64,000 nucleotides of DNA from JALEFZ01 sp039817415 (GCA_039817415.1 JBCBVV010000023.1:1-64000), one strand, 5' to 3'. Positions 16,424 through 25,670 are shown, numbered from the stretch's first letter. A program made the numbers and translations. The notes: a model not told the origin generated them from the letters alone.

Positions 16424-18541
16424 ATGTCAGAAGCTACTGCACCCATCCAGACTCACTATCGTACTTGCAACATCTGTGAGGCAATGTGCGGAATCGAAAT
16501 TCAATACCAGGCGAATAAGATTATCTCTATAAAAGGGGATAAAAATGATCCCCTTAGCCAAGGACATATTTGCCCCAAAGCAGTAGCCCTTCAGGATTTT
16601 TATGAGGACCCAGATCGCCTGAAAAAGCCTCTTCGAAAAACGGATAATGGCTGGGAAGAAATGGAATGGGATGAAGCCATTCCTTACGTAGCCAATCGAA
16701 TAAGGGAGATACAGGAAGCTCATGGAAACAATGCGTTGGCTACTTTCTTAGGAAATCCCAATGCCCATAATCTAGGCAACAATGTCTTTGGTCCTATCTT
16801 GATCAAAGCTTTGAAGACAAAAAATAGGTTTAGTGCCTCTTCCCTAGACCAACTTCCCCATCATGTGGCCTCAAGTCATATGTTTGGACATAGTTTGTTG
16901 ACTGCAGTTGCTGACATAGATAGGACAGATTATATCATGGTCATCGGAGGCAATCCTATGGTGTCCAATGGCAGCATGATGACTGTGCCTAATTTTCCTA
17001 AGAGGTTAAAGGCCCTTCAGGAAAGAGGAGGCAAAATGGTCGTCATTGATCCCCGAAAAACAGAGACGGCTAAAAGAGCTGATGCCCATCACTTTATCAA
17101 ACCCGAAACTGATGCCCTATTCCTAGCTGCTATCATCCATACTATTTTCGAAGAGGACAAGGTAGCAACAGGCCATTTGACTCCCATACTCAAGAGATTG
17201 GACGAAGTAAGAGAGGCAGTTGCTCCCTTCAGTCCTGAACGAGTAGCAAAACAAACCGGGATTCGTGCTGAGGACATCCGACAGATGGCAAGAGAAATGA
17301 GTGAGGCAGAAAAGGCGGTTTGTTATAGCAGAATGGGAGCTTCGACCCAAAGATTTGGAGGCGTTAACCTCTGGTTGACGAATGTACTGAATATCATAAC
17401 GGGAAATTTTGACGCAGAAGGAGGCATGATGTTTTCCCTGCCTGCCTTTGACCATATCATGGCAACATCTAAAAAAGGTAAGGCTCCGAGAAAGGAAGGC
17501 CCCAAAACACGTGTAAGCGGTTTGCCCTACAACATTGGGGAATTTCCGACTGCCGCCTTGGCCGAGGAAATGGAAACACCCGGAGAAGGGCAGATCAAAG
17601 CCTTGCTGGTCGTTGCTGGTAATCCTGTCTTATCCGCCCCCAATGGCCCTAGGTTAGAAAAAGCCATGGAGCAATTGGACTTCATGGTGGCCATTGATAT
17701 CTACAAAACAGAAACTTCCCGAATGGCAGATGTCATTCTTCCCGTGGCTACAGGCTTACAAAGCTCTAATTATGATGTGGTTTTCCATGCACTAGCTGTG
17801 AGGAATACAGCTAAATATTCTCCTAGACTCTTTGAAAGAGATGAGGACCAGCGCTACGAATGGGAGGTGTTAAAGGCACTTCATGCAGCTTATACAGGTA
17901 TTCCTGATAATGGGATGACCCCAGAGTTTGCCTTGGACAACATGCTCAAAATGGGGCCATATGGGCAAACGGGCTTGAGTTTAAAGAAATTAAAAGAAAA
18001 TCCTCATGGGGTAGATCTTGGACCTTTGAAGCCGTGTTTGGACCAACGTCTTCAGACGCATGATGACCTGATTGACATGGCACCGGAACTCTTCGTGGAG
18101 GATCTCCAAAGATTGGAAAATACCTTCCTAGAGTCTCCTTCCAAGGATGAAGCCTACCCCTTTGCTTTGATAGGAAGAAGAGTCCTGCGCCATCACAATA
18201 CATGGACCCATAATTCTGATCGTCTGATGCGCGGGAGAAACCAATGTACCGTGCAGGTAAATCCTGAAGATGCTGCTACCCTAGGGCTGGAGAATGGGGA
18301 GAAAATCGAAGTTAGCTCCCGAATAGGCAGGGTCGAAATTGAAGCAGAAATTACCGACGAGATGATGCCCGGTGTCGTAAGTATCCCGCAAGGTTGGGGG
18401 AGTAGAAAAAAGACCAACATGAAGGTTGCTGCTTCCTACGGAGGTGTTTCTATCAATGCCTTGACAGATGATAAGCGGCTAGATACACTGACCGGAAATG
18501 CTGCTTTTAATGGGATGGAAGTGAAACTGGCTAAATTGTAG
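16424..18541 (+). CDS. molybdopterin-dependent oxidoreductase with N-terminal [4Fe-4S] cluster
   Basis: A protein of 705 residues. The N-terminal cluster ligands are visible as CNICEAMCG with a fourth Cys in GHICPKA. The molybdopterin core (MGD type, COG0243) follows, and a C-terminal molydopterin dinucleotide-binding beta-barrel is marked by RRVLRHHNTWTHNSDRLMRGR and QGWGSRKK. No Sec codon or Tat signal is seen, so it is probably cytoplasmic. The family includes formate dehydrogenases, nitrate reductases and other redox enzymes; the substrate cannot be named from sequence. No electron-transfer subunits are adjacent. A single gene with its own promoter-like element. Confidence 0.88.
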   Translation: MSEATAPIQTHYRTCNICEAMCGIEIQYQANKIISIKGDKNDPLSQGHICPKAVALQDFYEDPDRLKKPLRKTDNGWEEMEWDEAIPYVANRIREIQEAHGNNALATFLGNPNAHNLGNNVFGPILIKALKTKNRFSASSLDQLPHHVASSHMFGHSLLTAVADIDRTDYIMVIGGNPMVSNGSMMTVPNFPKRLKALQERGGKMVVIDPRKTETAKRADAHHFIKPETDALFLAAIIHTIFEEDKVATGHLTPILKRLDEVREAVAPFSPERVAKQTGIRAEDIRQMAREMSEAEKAVCYSRMGASTQRFGGVNLWLTNVLNIITGNFDAEGGMMFSLPAFDHIMATSKKGKAPRKEGPKTRVSGLPYNIGEFPTAALAEEMETPGEGQIKALLVVAGNPVLSAPNGPRLEKAMEQLDFMVAIDIYKTETSRMADVILPVATGLQSSNYDVVFHALAVRNTAKYSPRLFERDEDQRYEWEVLKALHAAYTGIPDNGMTPEFALDNMLKMGPYGQTGLSLKKLKENPHGVDLGPLKPCLDQRLQTHDDLIDMAPELFVEDLQRLENTFLESPSKDEAYPFALIGRRVLRHHNTWTHNSDRLMRGRNQCTVQVNPEDAATLGLENGEKIEVSSRIGRVEIEAEITDEMMPGVVSIPQGWGSRKKTNMKVAASYGGVSINALTDDKRLDTLTGNAAFNGMEVKLAKL

Positions 18542-18620
18542 TTTGGATAACTGGCTGTTGAGAAAAAATACCTATTCGCAGAAAAAATATTTCGCAATTT
18601 AGCAGCGAAAAATATGCAGT

Positions 18621-19028
18621 ATGAACCACATTCTCATCGTTCATGATTCATGGAACATGTCATATGGTATCCTCGCCAACTTACGCAAAGAGGATGTGCC
18701 GCTGATGCCTGGACAAGTATTGGAATCCCGTGAAACTCAACTTCGCTGGGTGGTCGTTAGCAGGATCATGTTCATGCATGCTTATGCCGAGCAAAAGAGA
18801 TTCTGGGGCGAACATGAGTCCTTGACACACTTCAGTTTCAGGTCATTTGATGTGCGAGAGGCTTCAAAACTAGATATCTTACAGAAGGAATCAGATGGCA
18901 TCTTTCAATATAAATTGCAGGCCCTTAATCACGAAGACAAACCTGAGGTGGGAGATGAACTCATGCTGCTTGAAGGCCTGATACATCCCATCCAATATCC
19001 CGATCCTGAACAAGAGGCCTCTGCATGA
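18621..19028 (+). CDS. hypothetical protein, 135 residues
   Basis: Not recognised. It has a soluble, non-secreted composition with an acidic C-terminus, and the segment MNHILIVHDSWNMSYGIL at its start is hydrophobic without being a signal peptide. Middle segments FRSFDVREASK and DEPKPEVGDELMLLEG-like patterns suggest a compact alpha/beta domain. The start ATG at 18621 follows the stop of the molybdopterin gene by about 80 bases. The DoxX gene follows 150 bases later, so an operon is possible but not shown. Confidence 0.55.
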   Translation: MNHILIVHDSWNMSYGILANLRKEDVPLMPGQVLESRETQLRWVVVSRIMFMHAYAEQKRFWGEHESLTHFSFRSFDVREASKLDILQKESDGIFQYKLQALNHEDKPEVGDELMLLEGLIHPIQYPDPEQEASA

Positions 19029-19176
19029 AGTCTACCTACTTTTTTCGACATCTAGCACTTTTTATATGAGACAAACTCTCTTTGTCCTTTTTCCTTGATA
19101 AGAAAAAGGGATTGGGTAATTGGGATATAAGAACACCCCTTTGCTCGATCTAAACGACTTCCCAAGAAAATGTCTC

Positions 19177-19662
19177 ATGAAACTATTGAAATGGATCGTC
19201 CAACCTGTTAAACTGGACAACTGGTTGGCAGATGTACTTCTTCTCATTCCACGTGTTATTTGTGGCTTTTTGCTGGCGACCGACTTTGGCGCTTCTAAGT
19301 TTGGTATGCCTTGGTCTCCTCCTGACAGGAATCTAGGCTTATTTGAGGTGGCCTACTGGTTCCCGGGAGATGTGGCAGACTATGGAGGGCTATTCGCTAT
19401 GTTTCCTACCTTCTTTGCTTGGATGGGCGCCTTTAGTGAAGCCGTAGGAGGAATTTTATTGGCCATTGGGCTAAAGACTCGTGTTGCGGCTTTTCTAATT
19501 GTGTGTACCATGCTTACCGCTATCTTCTTCCAAAAGTGGGGGCAAGGCGTATGGGGGATGCTCCCAGCCATGGGCTTTTTGTGGGTGGGGCTGTATAGCA
19601 TGGTATTAGGTTCCGGAAGATTTGGCCTAGATAACTTGATTGACAAAGGATTAAATAGATAA
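19177..19662 (+). CDS. DoxX family membrane protein
   Basis: About 161 residues from the ATG at 19177 (the frame opens at a TTG at 19120). Four hydrophobic segments are spread over the sequence. The conserved run of the DoxX/DoxD-like family is visible: a Gly/Ala-rich helix with LIPRVICGFLLATDFGASKFG, then GGLFAMFPTFFAWMGAFSEAVGGILLAIG, then a closing aromatic helix. DoxX proteins are integral inner-membrane proteins of varied and mostly unknown roles, with a link to thiosulfate-quinone oxidation in some archaea. It directly precedes a small lipoprotein gene by 2 bases, so the two are probably one transcript. Confidence 0.85.
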   Translation: MKLLKWIVQPVKLDNWLADVLLLIPRVICGFLLATDFGASKFGMPWSPPDRNLGLFEVAYWFPGDVADYGGLFAMFPTFFAWMGAFSEAVGGILLAIGLKTRVAAFLIVCTMLTAIFFQKWGQGVWGMLPAMGFLWVGLYSMVLGSGRFGLDNLIDKGLNR

Positions 19663-19664
19663 AC

Positions 19665-20036
19665 ATGAAAATCAACCTATATATATTGATCATAGGCTTG
19701 GGGCTATTTTTCCTGAATAGCTGCGTTCAACCTACCTACAAAAGAACCGTCCATTTTTCGGTAGAATTGAAGGGGGATACAACCGTAGAATCAGTTGGAG
19801 TAAGGGGGGACTTTGCCCCATTGAGTTGGCGGGAGACATTAGAGCTGGCGGATGAGGATAGCAATGGAGTCTACACGGGCTCAGTTATCCTGGATTCTCC
19901 CTATGATTTCTTCGAGATGAAGTTTGTCAAAAATGGAGAGGTTTTCGAATTACAAGATCAGGACAACAGAAAAATTGTCTTTGACCAGGAAGGAGCTACA
20001 GAAGTTAAGGCAGTTTTTGATCAGCTCAATCCTTAA
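19665..20036 (+). CDS. lipoprotein with a predicted CBM48/CBM20-like domain
   Basis: A protein of 123 residues. The N-terminus has a short hydrophobic stretch ending LNSC, a lipobox, so it should be a lipoprotein. The mature domain is beta-rich, with the pattern VGVRGDFAPLSW and a later FEMKFVKNGEVFEL strand, which resembles the starch/glycogen-binding folds CBM20/CBM48 (GDFNGWQ-like turn, then an aromatic-lined strand). This similarity is by eye and needs profile support. It is tightly linked to the DoxX gene. The sugar-binding role is inference. Confidence 0.6.
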   Translation: MKINLYILIIGLGLFFLNSCVQPTYKRTVHFSVELKGDTTVESVGVRGDFAPLSWRETLELADEDSNGVYTGSVILDSPYDFFEMKFVKNGEVFELQDQDNRKIVFDQEGATEVKAVFDQLNP

Positions 20037-20069
20037 GTATATTCCACTACAAGTCCTTATCTTATAAGA

Positions 20070-21236
20070 ATGAGGTTGTGTGTGATTCTTTTCTGTTGCA
20101 GTTTATGTCTTCCCCTTTCCGCTCAAGTGGTCCTAGAGGGAGAAAATGGTTACATCTCTTATCAGGTTGGTCAGTTACCGATAGTTCTGTCTGCTCCACA
20201 TGGGGGGGACCTGAAGCCTACTGATATTCCAGACAGAAGTTGCCCCAATGCTGTAACAGTTAAGGATCTCAATACCCTTCAATTGACGGAGGCAATTTCC
20301 GAATCCCTCTTCGACCTAACGGCATGTTACCCGCATATGGTTCTTTGTCATTTGTCAAGAACCAAACTAGACTGTAACCGAAATCTGGCAGATGGAGCGT
20401 GTTCGGATCCCTTGGCTGAAAGGGCTTGGAATGAGTATCATGAATTTTTGGATAGTGCTCTGAATACGATACATACAACTTATCATGAAGCTCCCCTTTT
20501 GTTGGATGTACATGGGCATGGTCATCCCATCGCTCGAATTGAATTGGGCTATTTGCTAGAAGCCTCAGATTTGCGCCTTTCAGATTCGGTTCTCAATACG
20601 ACCCCACTTGTGCAGGAAAGTTCTATCCAGCATCTGGCAAATCATAACCTCAGTGGAAGCACCCATAGTGATCTGCTCAGGGGAGGGCAGGCACTTGGAA
20701 GCCTCCTGACGTCTGCCAACTATCCTTCGGTCCCTTCTCTTCAAAATCCAGAGCCGGGATTAGGAAATGCCTATTTTACAGGAGGTTATATCACCGCTCG
20801 ATATGGAAGTGCAAATGGACAAAGAGAAAGTAACGCCATTCAATTAGAACTCAATCGTCCCGGCATTAGAGATACCCAAAGCCATTGGGAAGAATTTGCA
20901 GATAGTATGGCCTCCGTTCTGCTTGATTATGTCCGGATTCATCAGGGACTAGACCTGACAGCTTGTACGTCCACAAGTATCCCTATTGATTCTGATTCTC
21001 CTTTCGCACTTTATCCTAATCCTTTACCCTCCGAGCAGAAAGTTGTGAAGTTGAAAGGACTCGATGGAATTCAGATTCAAAGTATGGAAATCATGGATGT
21101 ATGGGGTAGAAAGTATGATGGGCAATATCTAGAAGATAACGAGATACACTTGGGTAATCGACTTACAACAGGAACCTACATTTTGATTCTGCATACCAAC
21201 CACAGCCAGTTTACATTAACACTTGTAGTATCTTAG
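20070..21236 (+). CDS. secreted N-formylglutamate-amidohydrolase-like protein with T9SS sorting domain
   Basis: A protein of 388 residues. A signal peptide (~1-19, ending LSAQ) is followed by a domain with LSAPHGGDLKPTDIPDR near its start and LLLDVHGHGHP with ELGYLL later. These match the metal-binding and substrate-binding pattern of N-formylglutamate amidohydrolases (Pfam FGase). The last ~70 residues begin with FALYPNP and end in a beta-rich run (QSMEIMDVWGRKYDGQY...TGTYILIL), the hallmark of T9SS type A sorting domains. Unlike the classical cytoplasmic enzyme of the histidine-utilisation pathway, this one would be exported to the surface or medium. A terminator follows at 21331. Confidence 0.8.
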   Translation: MRLCVILFCCSLCLPLSAQVVLEGENGYISYQVGQLPIVLSAPHGGDLKPTDIPDRSCPNAVTVKDLNTLQLTEAISESLFDLTACYPHMVLCHLSRTKLDCNRNLADGACSDPLAERAWNEYHEFLDSALNTIHTTYHEAPLLLDVHGHGHPIARIELGYLLEASDLRLSDSVLNTTPLVQESSIQHLANHNLSGSTHSDLLRGGQALGSLLTSANYPSVPSLQNPEPGLGNAYFTGGYITARYGSANGQRESNAIQLELNRPGIRDTQSHWEEFADSMASVLLDYVRIHQGLDLTACTSTSIPIDSDSPFALYPNPLPSEQKVVKLKGLDGIQIQSMEIMDVWGRKYDGQYLEDNEIHLGNRLTTGTYILILHTNHSQFTLTLVVS

Positions 21237-21330
21237 GAAGAAAAATTTCTGAAATCAGTTGATCTTTTTTGCCGAGAGACGACTTATAAAGATGTAGAAT
21301 GTATACAGAAGTTTTCGATGGGACTAATCA

Positions 21331-21363
21331 GCCTGGCCTTGTGACAAGTGGCAGGCTTTTTTT
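21331..21363 (+). terminator. intrinsic terminator
   Basis: A stem of GCCT-(G)-GCC paired with GGC-AGGC, with the G bulged, followed by a T7 run at 21357-21363. It lies about 95 bases past the stop of the T9SS gene and could end either that transcript or a short independent RNA in the gap. Confidence 0.75.
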
Positions 21364-21425
21364 GTAGGCTAAGATTTCCCTAGAAATACCTATTTTGGGA
21401 TATTCTACTTTTAATCTTCCGCATC

Positions 21426-21974
21426 ATGTCTGTACAGACTCTTCCTACTTTCGACAAGCCTATGACCACCCAGGAGGCTTATGATTTATTTGACAGCTTG
21501 GACGTTGCTTCCATTGATTTTATGAGGGGAAGATGGAGAGGAGGGGAGTGCAAAACTGGCCATTCGATGGATGGATTACTGGAAGCTACAGGTTGGTATG
21601 GGAAGCATTTCGTAAGTGAAGAAATCGTCCATCCTCTTCTTTTTTCTAGGGGTAAGACGCTTTATGCTGTCAATCCCGCTTTGGCACCCTTGAGTGGGCT
21701 CATTCCCAAGTGGGGCATCCTTAAGTATGTCATGTACATTTTTGGCCTTATTGTGCAGACCAAACAGCCAAAAGCTCGACTCAGAATGATGGAGTTCAGA
21801 GGAAAAATGAGTGCAGCGATGGTGTATGACGCTCGCCCTATCATTGACTGTTTCAGGAAATTAGATGACAGTACCTTATTAGGGCTAATGGACATGAGAA
21901 ACATGGAGCCTCCTTGTTTTTTTCTGCTCCATAAAGATGAAAGTGAAAAAAAGCAGCGGTACAAGACATCCTAA
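21426..21974 (+). CDS. GXWXG/DUF4334 domain protein
   Basis: A protein of 182 residues. The N-terminal part contains MRGRWRGGE, the GXWXG motif, then GWYGKHF. The C-terminal part (KTLYAVNPALAPL..., then RLRMMEFRGKMSAAMVYDARPIIDCFRKLDDSTLLGLMD) fits DUF4334. This two-domain layout, GXWXG then DUF4334, is common in bacteria and has no assigned function; a lipid or small-hydrophobic ligand role is only a guess. There is no signal peptide. The gene is alone between a terminator and a TPR protein. Confidence 0.85.
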   Translation: MSVQTLPTFDKPMTTQEAYDLFDSLDVASIDFMRGRWRGGECKTGHSMDGLLEATGWYGKHFVSEEIVHPLLFSRGKTLYAVNPALAPLSGLIPKWGILKYVMYIFGLIVQTKQPKARLRMMEFRGKMSAAMVYDARPIIDCFRKLDDSTLLGLMDMRNMEPPCFFLLHKDESEKKQRYKTS

Positions 21975-22101
21975 ATTTCTCTTTCTCCGGAAACAACCTT
22001 TCAGGCTCTCAATGGAACTTTGGTCCAACTAACAGCATAGGCTTTTCGATCGCACAGATCTTGAAATAGCCTATGAACCTGAATTCCATAACAGCACCAT
22101 C

Positions 22102-23187
22102 ATGAATCAACACTGTATCCTTATTGTCTGGGCCTTCTGTTTTTGCCTTCCCTCTTTTGCTTGCATCAATACCTATTATACACCCTATACCTTGGATAAA
22201 GAGGGACATTGGCATACCGCAGGAGATTTATCTAGAGCCTTCAACAAAAATTTCAACCACCAACTCATTGAGAGGAAGTTGGTTAAACTACAACGCAAGA
22301 TCAGGAGGGATGATGATTTTCGTTTACTTTCTGATTGTGGGGTCCTCATGCTTAAAGGAGGAAAAGCCAAGGAAGCCTTAGCCTTATTCGAAGATTTACA
22401 TCGCGCTTATCCAAAGGAATATCCCATTTTGGCCAACTTGGCCACAGCTTATGAAGTGACCGGCCAATTGGATCATGCCCTTTTTTATATCAAAAAGGCA
22501 CTTCATATGAATCCCGAAGCACATCATGGGTCAGAATGGATTCATAAAAAGATTTTGAAAGAGAAAATTCGACTCCTTAGATCAGATGGGGATGTCCTAA
22601 GTCCCAATTTCCTACAATTGACCCTTAGCCAAAAACAAGATCCTGCTACAGCCAATCAACTGTTGTGGCAGATCAGGGAGAGGTTTCCCTTTACGCCCGC
22701 TCAGAACGAGATGATGGGCTATCTCTTGATAGAGCTTGGAGATTGCCTGGCTTACACATCCTCCATTGAATACGCCAAGGTCATGTATGTGATGGCTAGA
22801 GAATATCATGGTATTCCTGGGGAAATGGTTAATTCGAAAATTGAGAATTTGATTGAGTTAAGAGAATCCTATAAGGAAAAGAAACCTGATCCATCATATG
22901 ATTCGGATCACTTTCATGTCAAACAAGAGGGAGTCAGCTATTTGAGCATGTTGGATGATTTTCAAAATCCTCCTTACCGACTGCAATGGGAAAGAATTAG
23001 CCTCAGGCCCGATACCTTGTACCAAACATTCCAAGAAAGCCTCGCGGCAAGAAGGAAATTAGATAGCTTGAAAGAAGCCGAACTTCGCAAGCTAAGATTG
23101 TGGGGTATGTGGCTGGCTGGAGGTCTGTTCGTTGGCTTGGGCATGGTGATATGGGGGCGATACAAGCCAGGAAGACATCCTAATTGA
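22102..23187 (+). CDS. TPR-repeat protein with signal peptide and C-terminal membrane anchor
   Basis: A protein of 361 residues. A signal peptide (~1-20, ending FACI) is followed by an N-terminal helical region with two recognisable TPR units: EALALFEDLHRAYPKEYPIL and TAYEVTGQLDHALFYIKKAL. A long charged helix section follows. A single membrane helix sits near the C-terminus (about 335-353, WGMWLAGGLFVGLGMVIW) with a short cytoplasmic tail. The layout fits a periplasmic scaffold tethered to the inner membrane. No specific partners are evident. A start at the ATG 22102 is supported by the signal peptide. Confidence 0.75.
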   Translation: MNQHCILIVWAFCFCLPSFACINTYYTPYTLDKEGHWHTAGDLSRAFNKNFNHQLIERKLVKLQRKIRRDDDFRLLSDCGVLMLKGGKAKEALALFEDLHRAYPKEYPILANLATAYEVTGQLDHALFYIKKALHMNPEAHHGSEWIHKKILKEKIRLLRSDGDVLSPNFLQLTLSQKQDPATANQLLWQIRERFPFTPAQNEMMGYLLIELGDCLAYTSSIEYAKVMYVMAREYHGIPGEMVNSKIENLIELRESYKEKKPDPSYDSDHFHVKQEGVSYLSMLDDFQNPPYRLQWERISLRPDTLYQTFQESLAARRKLDSLKEAELRKLRLWGMWLAGGLFVGLGMVIWGRYKPGRHPN

Positions 23188-23306
23188 AGAATCATGCAGG
23201 GGTAAAGATATTGGTCTGGATTCAAATAGCTTATATGGCTATATTTAGATGTGTTTATGATCATTATCAAAACAGTCTTTATCCTTACACCTGACACAAA
23301 CCAACC

Positions 23307-24233
23307 ATGAGAACAATGCTACTTTGCTGGGGATTCACCCTGCTGTTTTATGTAAATGCCTCTTCCCAGTATTATTCCCAGTTTTTTGATGGTCGAGATA
23401 CCTCCGTCTCTAACAGTCTCTTGATTCAAATGGATTCTACTTCCAACCGAGTTTGGGAGATTGGCCCACCTCAGAAGCGTTATTTTAACGCCTCAGCCTC
23501 TAGCCCCAATGCTATTGTAACTAGCTTAGATACGGTCTACCAGGCAAATGATACTTCCTCTTTTTCGGTCATAGCCGACCCTGACTATTTCTGGAGCTTT
23601 GGTATTCTAGCCTTTCAATGGAACCAAAAATTGGACATGGATACCACGACAGAAGGCGGGATAGTCGAGTTTTCTGTAGATGAGGGTGTTAACTGGGAAA
23701 ATGTTGTTATCAGCCCCTATGTCTACAGTTTTTATGGCTTTGATGTAGAGAATATTCGGGAAATCAATGGTGCTGAGTTTGGTTTTTCTGGGCATGATAC
23801 CTTATGGAAAAATGTCTGGCTATGCTTTGACATATCTTGGGTCAACCTACAAGAAGACAGCACGATTCAGTTTCGCTTTACCTTTGTTTCTGATTCCAAT
23901 CATACGGAAAGAGATGGATGGATGATTGATAATATGTCGCTAAGCCAGACCTTTATTCATACCATCAACAAAAAGGAAACAGCCGAATACATGTCTGTAG
24001 GGCCGAATCCATGTAAAGGTAAAATCAACATAACTACTCAGAAGGTCAATCAATTCCACATCATTGAGGACATGCAATTGATGGATTTACAAGGAAGGGT
24101 CATCGAGAAATTTGGACAAGCACCAACTAAGTTTACCCTTGATATCAGTCATCATCCAGATGGGATTTACCTGTTAAAAGTCAAAACCAATCTCAAAGAA
24201 GAAACCTTCAAAATCAATCTTAGTAGGTCCTGA
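23307..24233 (+). CDS. secreted T9SS-sorted beta-rich protein
   Basis: A protein of 308 residues. A signal peptide (~1-20) is followed by a ~200-residue beta-sandwich-like domain rich in Trp, Ser, Thr and Asp with no recognised enzymatic motif. The C-terminus starts MSVGPNPCKGKINI and ends in a run of strands (LMDLQGRVIEKF...DGIYLLKVKTN), a T9SS type A sorting domain. It is therefore expected at the cell surface. The di-haem peroxidase gene begins only 3 bases after its stop, so the two are probably translated from one mRNA. The function is unknown. Confidence 0.75.
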   Translation: MRTMLLCWGFTLLFYVNASSQYYSQFFDGRDTSVSNSLLIQMDSTSNRVWEIGPPQKRYFNASASSPNAIVTSLDTVYQANDTSSFSVIADPDYFWSFGILAFQWNQKLDMDTTTEGGIVEFSVDEGVNWENVVISPYVYSFYGFDVENIREINGAEFGFSGHDTLWKNVWLCFDISWVNLQEDSTIQFRFTFVSDSNHTERDGWMIDNMSLSQTFIHTINKKETAEYMSVGPNPCKGKINITTQKVNQFHIIEDMQLMDLQGRVIEKFGQAPTKFTLDISHHPDGIYLLKVKTNLKEETFKINLSRS

Positions 24234-24236
24234 TAC

Positions 24237-25298
24237 ATGAAGTGGGTACGATACATCAGTCTAGGATTAATCTTTTGGGGCCTGATTTCTTTTCAGGGGA
24301 TAAAGGTTGATCCTCCCTATGTTTTTCCCAAGATGACTTGGTTTCCCAACATGCCTATTGCAAAGGATAATCCTGTTGGTATTCATGGGGTGGAACTGGG
24401 GCGCCATCTATTTTATGATCCTATTCTGAGTAGGGACTCCATGCTATCTTGTTCCAGTTGCCACCAACAAAAAGCAGCCTTTTCTGATCCTGGGAGTCGA
24501 TTTTCCGTTGGCGTGGAAGGAATAGAGCTGGACCGAAATACGATGCCATTGTTTAATTTGGCCTGGTATGAAGCTTATTTTTGGGATGGAAGGGCTAGCA
24601 GTTTGGAAGAACAGGCTCTTCATCCTGTGAGGGCTCATCTGGAAATGAATCTATCGTGGGAAGAAGCTATTGAAAGGTTGAACAGACATAGCCTTTATCC
24701 TCTTATGTTTGAACAGGCCTTTGGTTCAAGGGATATAGATAGCTTCCTAGTGGGGAAGGCCCTGGCACAATTTGAACGAAGTCTGTTGTCTTACAACTCA
24801 AAATACGATCAGGTATTAAGAGGGGAGGCATATTTGACAGATGATGAATATGAGGGGTTTGTCTTGATGAATGAGCAAAATAAGGGTGCCTGTTTGCATT
24901 GCCACAATACCGATGCTCATGTTCTGGCTACCAGTGGAGGCTTCGCTAACAATGGCCTAGACATGGTCAGCCATCCCGAGGAATATCCTGATTGGGGCTT
25001 GGGAAAAACAAGTGGGAAAGAAGAAGACATTGGAAGGTTCCGTATCCCCAGCCTAAGGAATATTGCTCTTACTGCCCCCTACATGCACGATGGGAGATTC
25101 AAGAGCTTGGAGGAAGTACTCAGATTCTATAGCCAAGAAGTCAATCAAACGATCAATCTTGACTCAAAGATGTTTATGGCGCATCCCAGAGGAGTACAGT
25201 TATCAGACAGACAACAACAACAAATCATTGCCTTTCTTCATACCTTGACCGACTCGGTATTTATCCATAATCCAGCTCATTCCTCTCCCTTTAATTAA
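24237..25298 (+). CDS. di-haem cytochrome c peroxidase (MauG/CcpA family)
   Basis: A protein of 353 residues. A short N-terminal hydrophobic segment is consistent with a signal or anchor. Two c-type haem sites are seen: CSSCHQ (about 72-77) and CLHCHN (about 219-224). Between and around them are the family's conserved segments: FYDPILSRD, PLFNLAWYEAYFWDGRASSLEEQ and IPSLRNIALTAPYMHDGRFKSLEEV, with an expected distal Met (MFMAHPRG or similar). Such proteins reduce H2O2 or carry out periplasmic oxidations using electrons from small cytochromes. It is coupled to the upstream T9SS gene by a 3-base gap. Confidence 0.93.
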   Translation: MKWVRYISLGLIFWGLISFQGIKVDPPYVFPKMTWFPNMPIAKDNPVGIHGVELGRHLFYDPILSRDSMLSCSSCHQQKAAFSDPGSRFSVGVEGIELDRNTMPLFNLAWYEAYFWDGRASSLEEQALHPVRAHLEMNLSWEEAIERLNRHSLYPLMFEQAFGSRDIDSFLVGKALAQFERSLLSYNSKYDQVLRGEAYLTDDEYEGFVLMNEQNKGACLHCHNTDAHVLATSGGFANNGLDMVSHPEEYPDWGLGKTSGKEEDIGRFRIPSLRNIALTAPYMHDGRFKSLEEVLRFYSQEVNQTINLDSKMFMAHPRGVQLSDRQQQQIIAFLHTLTDSVFIHNPAHSSPFN

Positions 25299-25326
25299 CT
25301 TAACTTCCAATTAATCCAGCATTTTC

Positions 25327-25662
25327 ATGACAGCCAAACCTATTTCTACATGGACTCCTGAAGAATTTCAGACCTTTATGGATAGCGGGGGAAAAATAGT
25401 AACCTATACCTTCCAGCTTGGATGTATTTTTTTTACCTACGACTGGGAATCCAAACCATATGTGGTAGCAACAAAGCAAGAGGCTATTGGGCTTGGTCTA
25501 TGGCCAGCTATTTTTTGTATCCTTCTAGGTTGGTGGGGAGGTAGTATCTTTTCAAACCTTGGCTTCATCAGAGATAACCTAGGCGGAGGAGAGGACCTAA
25601 CCCATATTTATCTAGAAGAATCAATCAATAGAGATCCAAGGGCACAAGCTGGTTTGCTTTAG
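25327..25662 (+). CDS. hypothetical small membrane protein
   Basis: Not recognised; 111 residues. A soluble N-terminal part (SWTPEEFQTFMDSGGKIVTYTFQLGCIFFTY) is followed by one or two membrane segments (about 58-75, LGLWPAIFCILLGWWGG). A Gly/Asp-rich C-terminal tail contains NLGGGEDLTHIYLEE. It lies 28 bases after the peroxidase gene on the same strand and may be cotranscribed. It is convergent with the ClpP-like gene. No function can be proposed. Confidence 0.5.
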   Translation: MTAKPISTWTPEEFQTFMDSGGKIVTYTFQLGCIFFTYDWESKPYVVATKQEAIGLGLWPAIFCILLGWWGGSIFSNLGFIRDNLGGGEDLTHIYLEESINRDPRAQAGLL

Positions 25663-25670
25663 TGCTGCTT

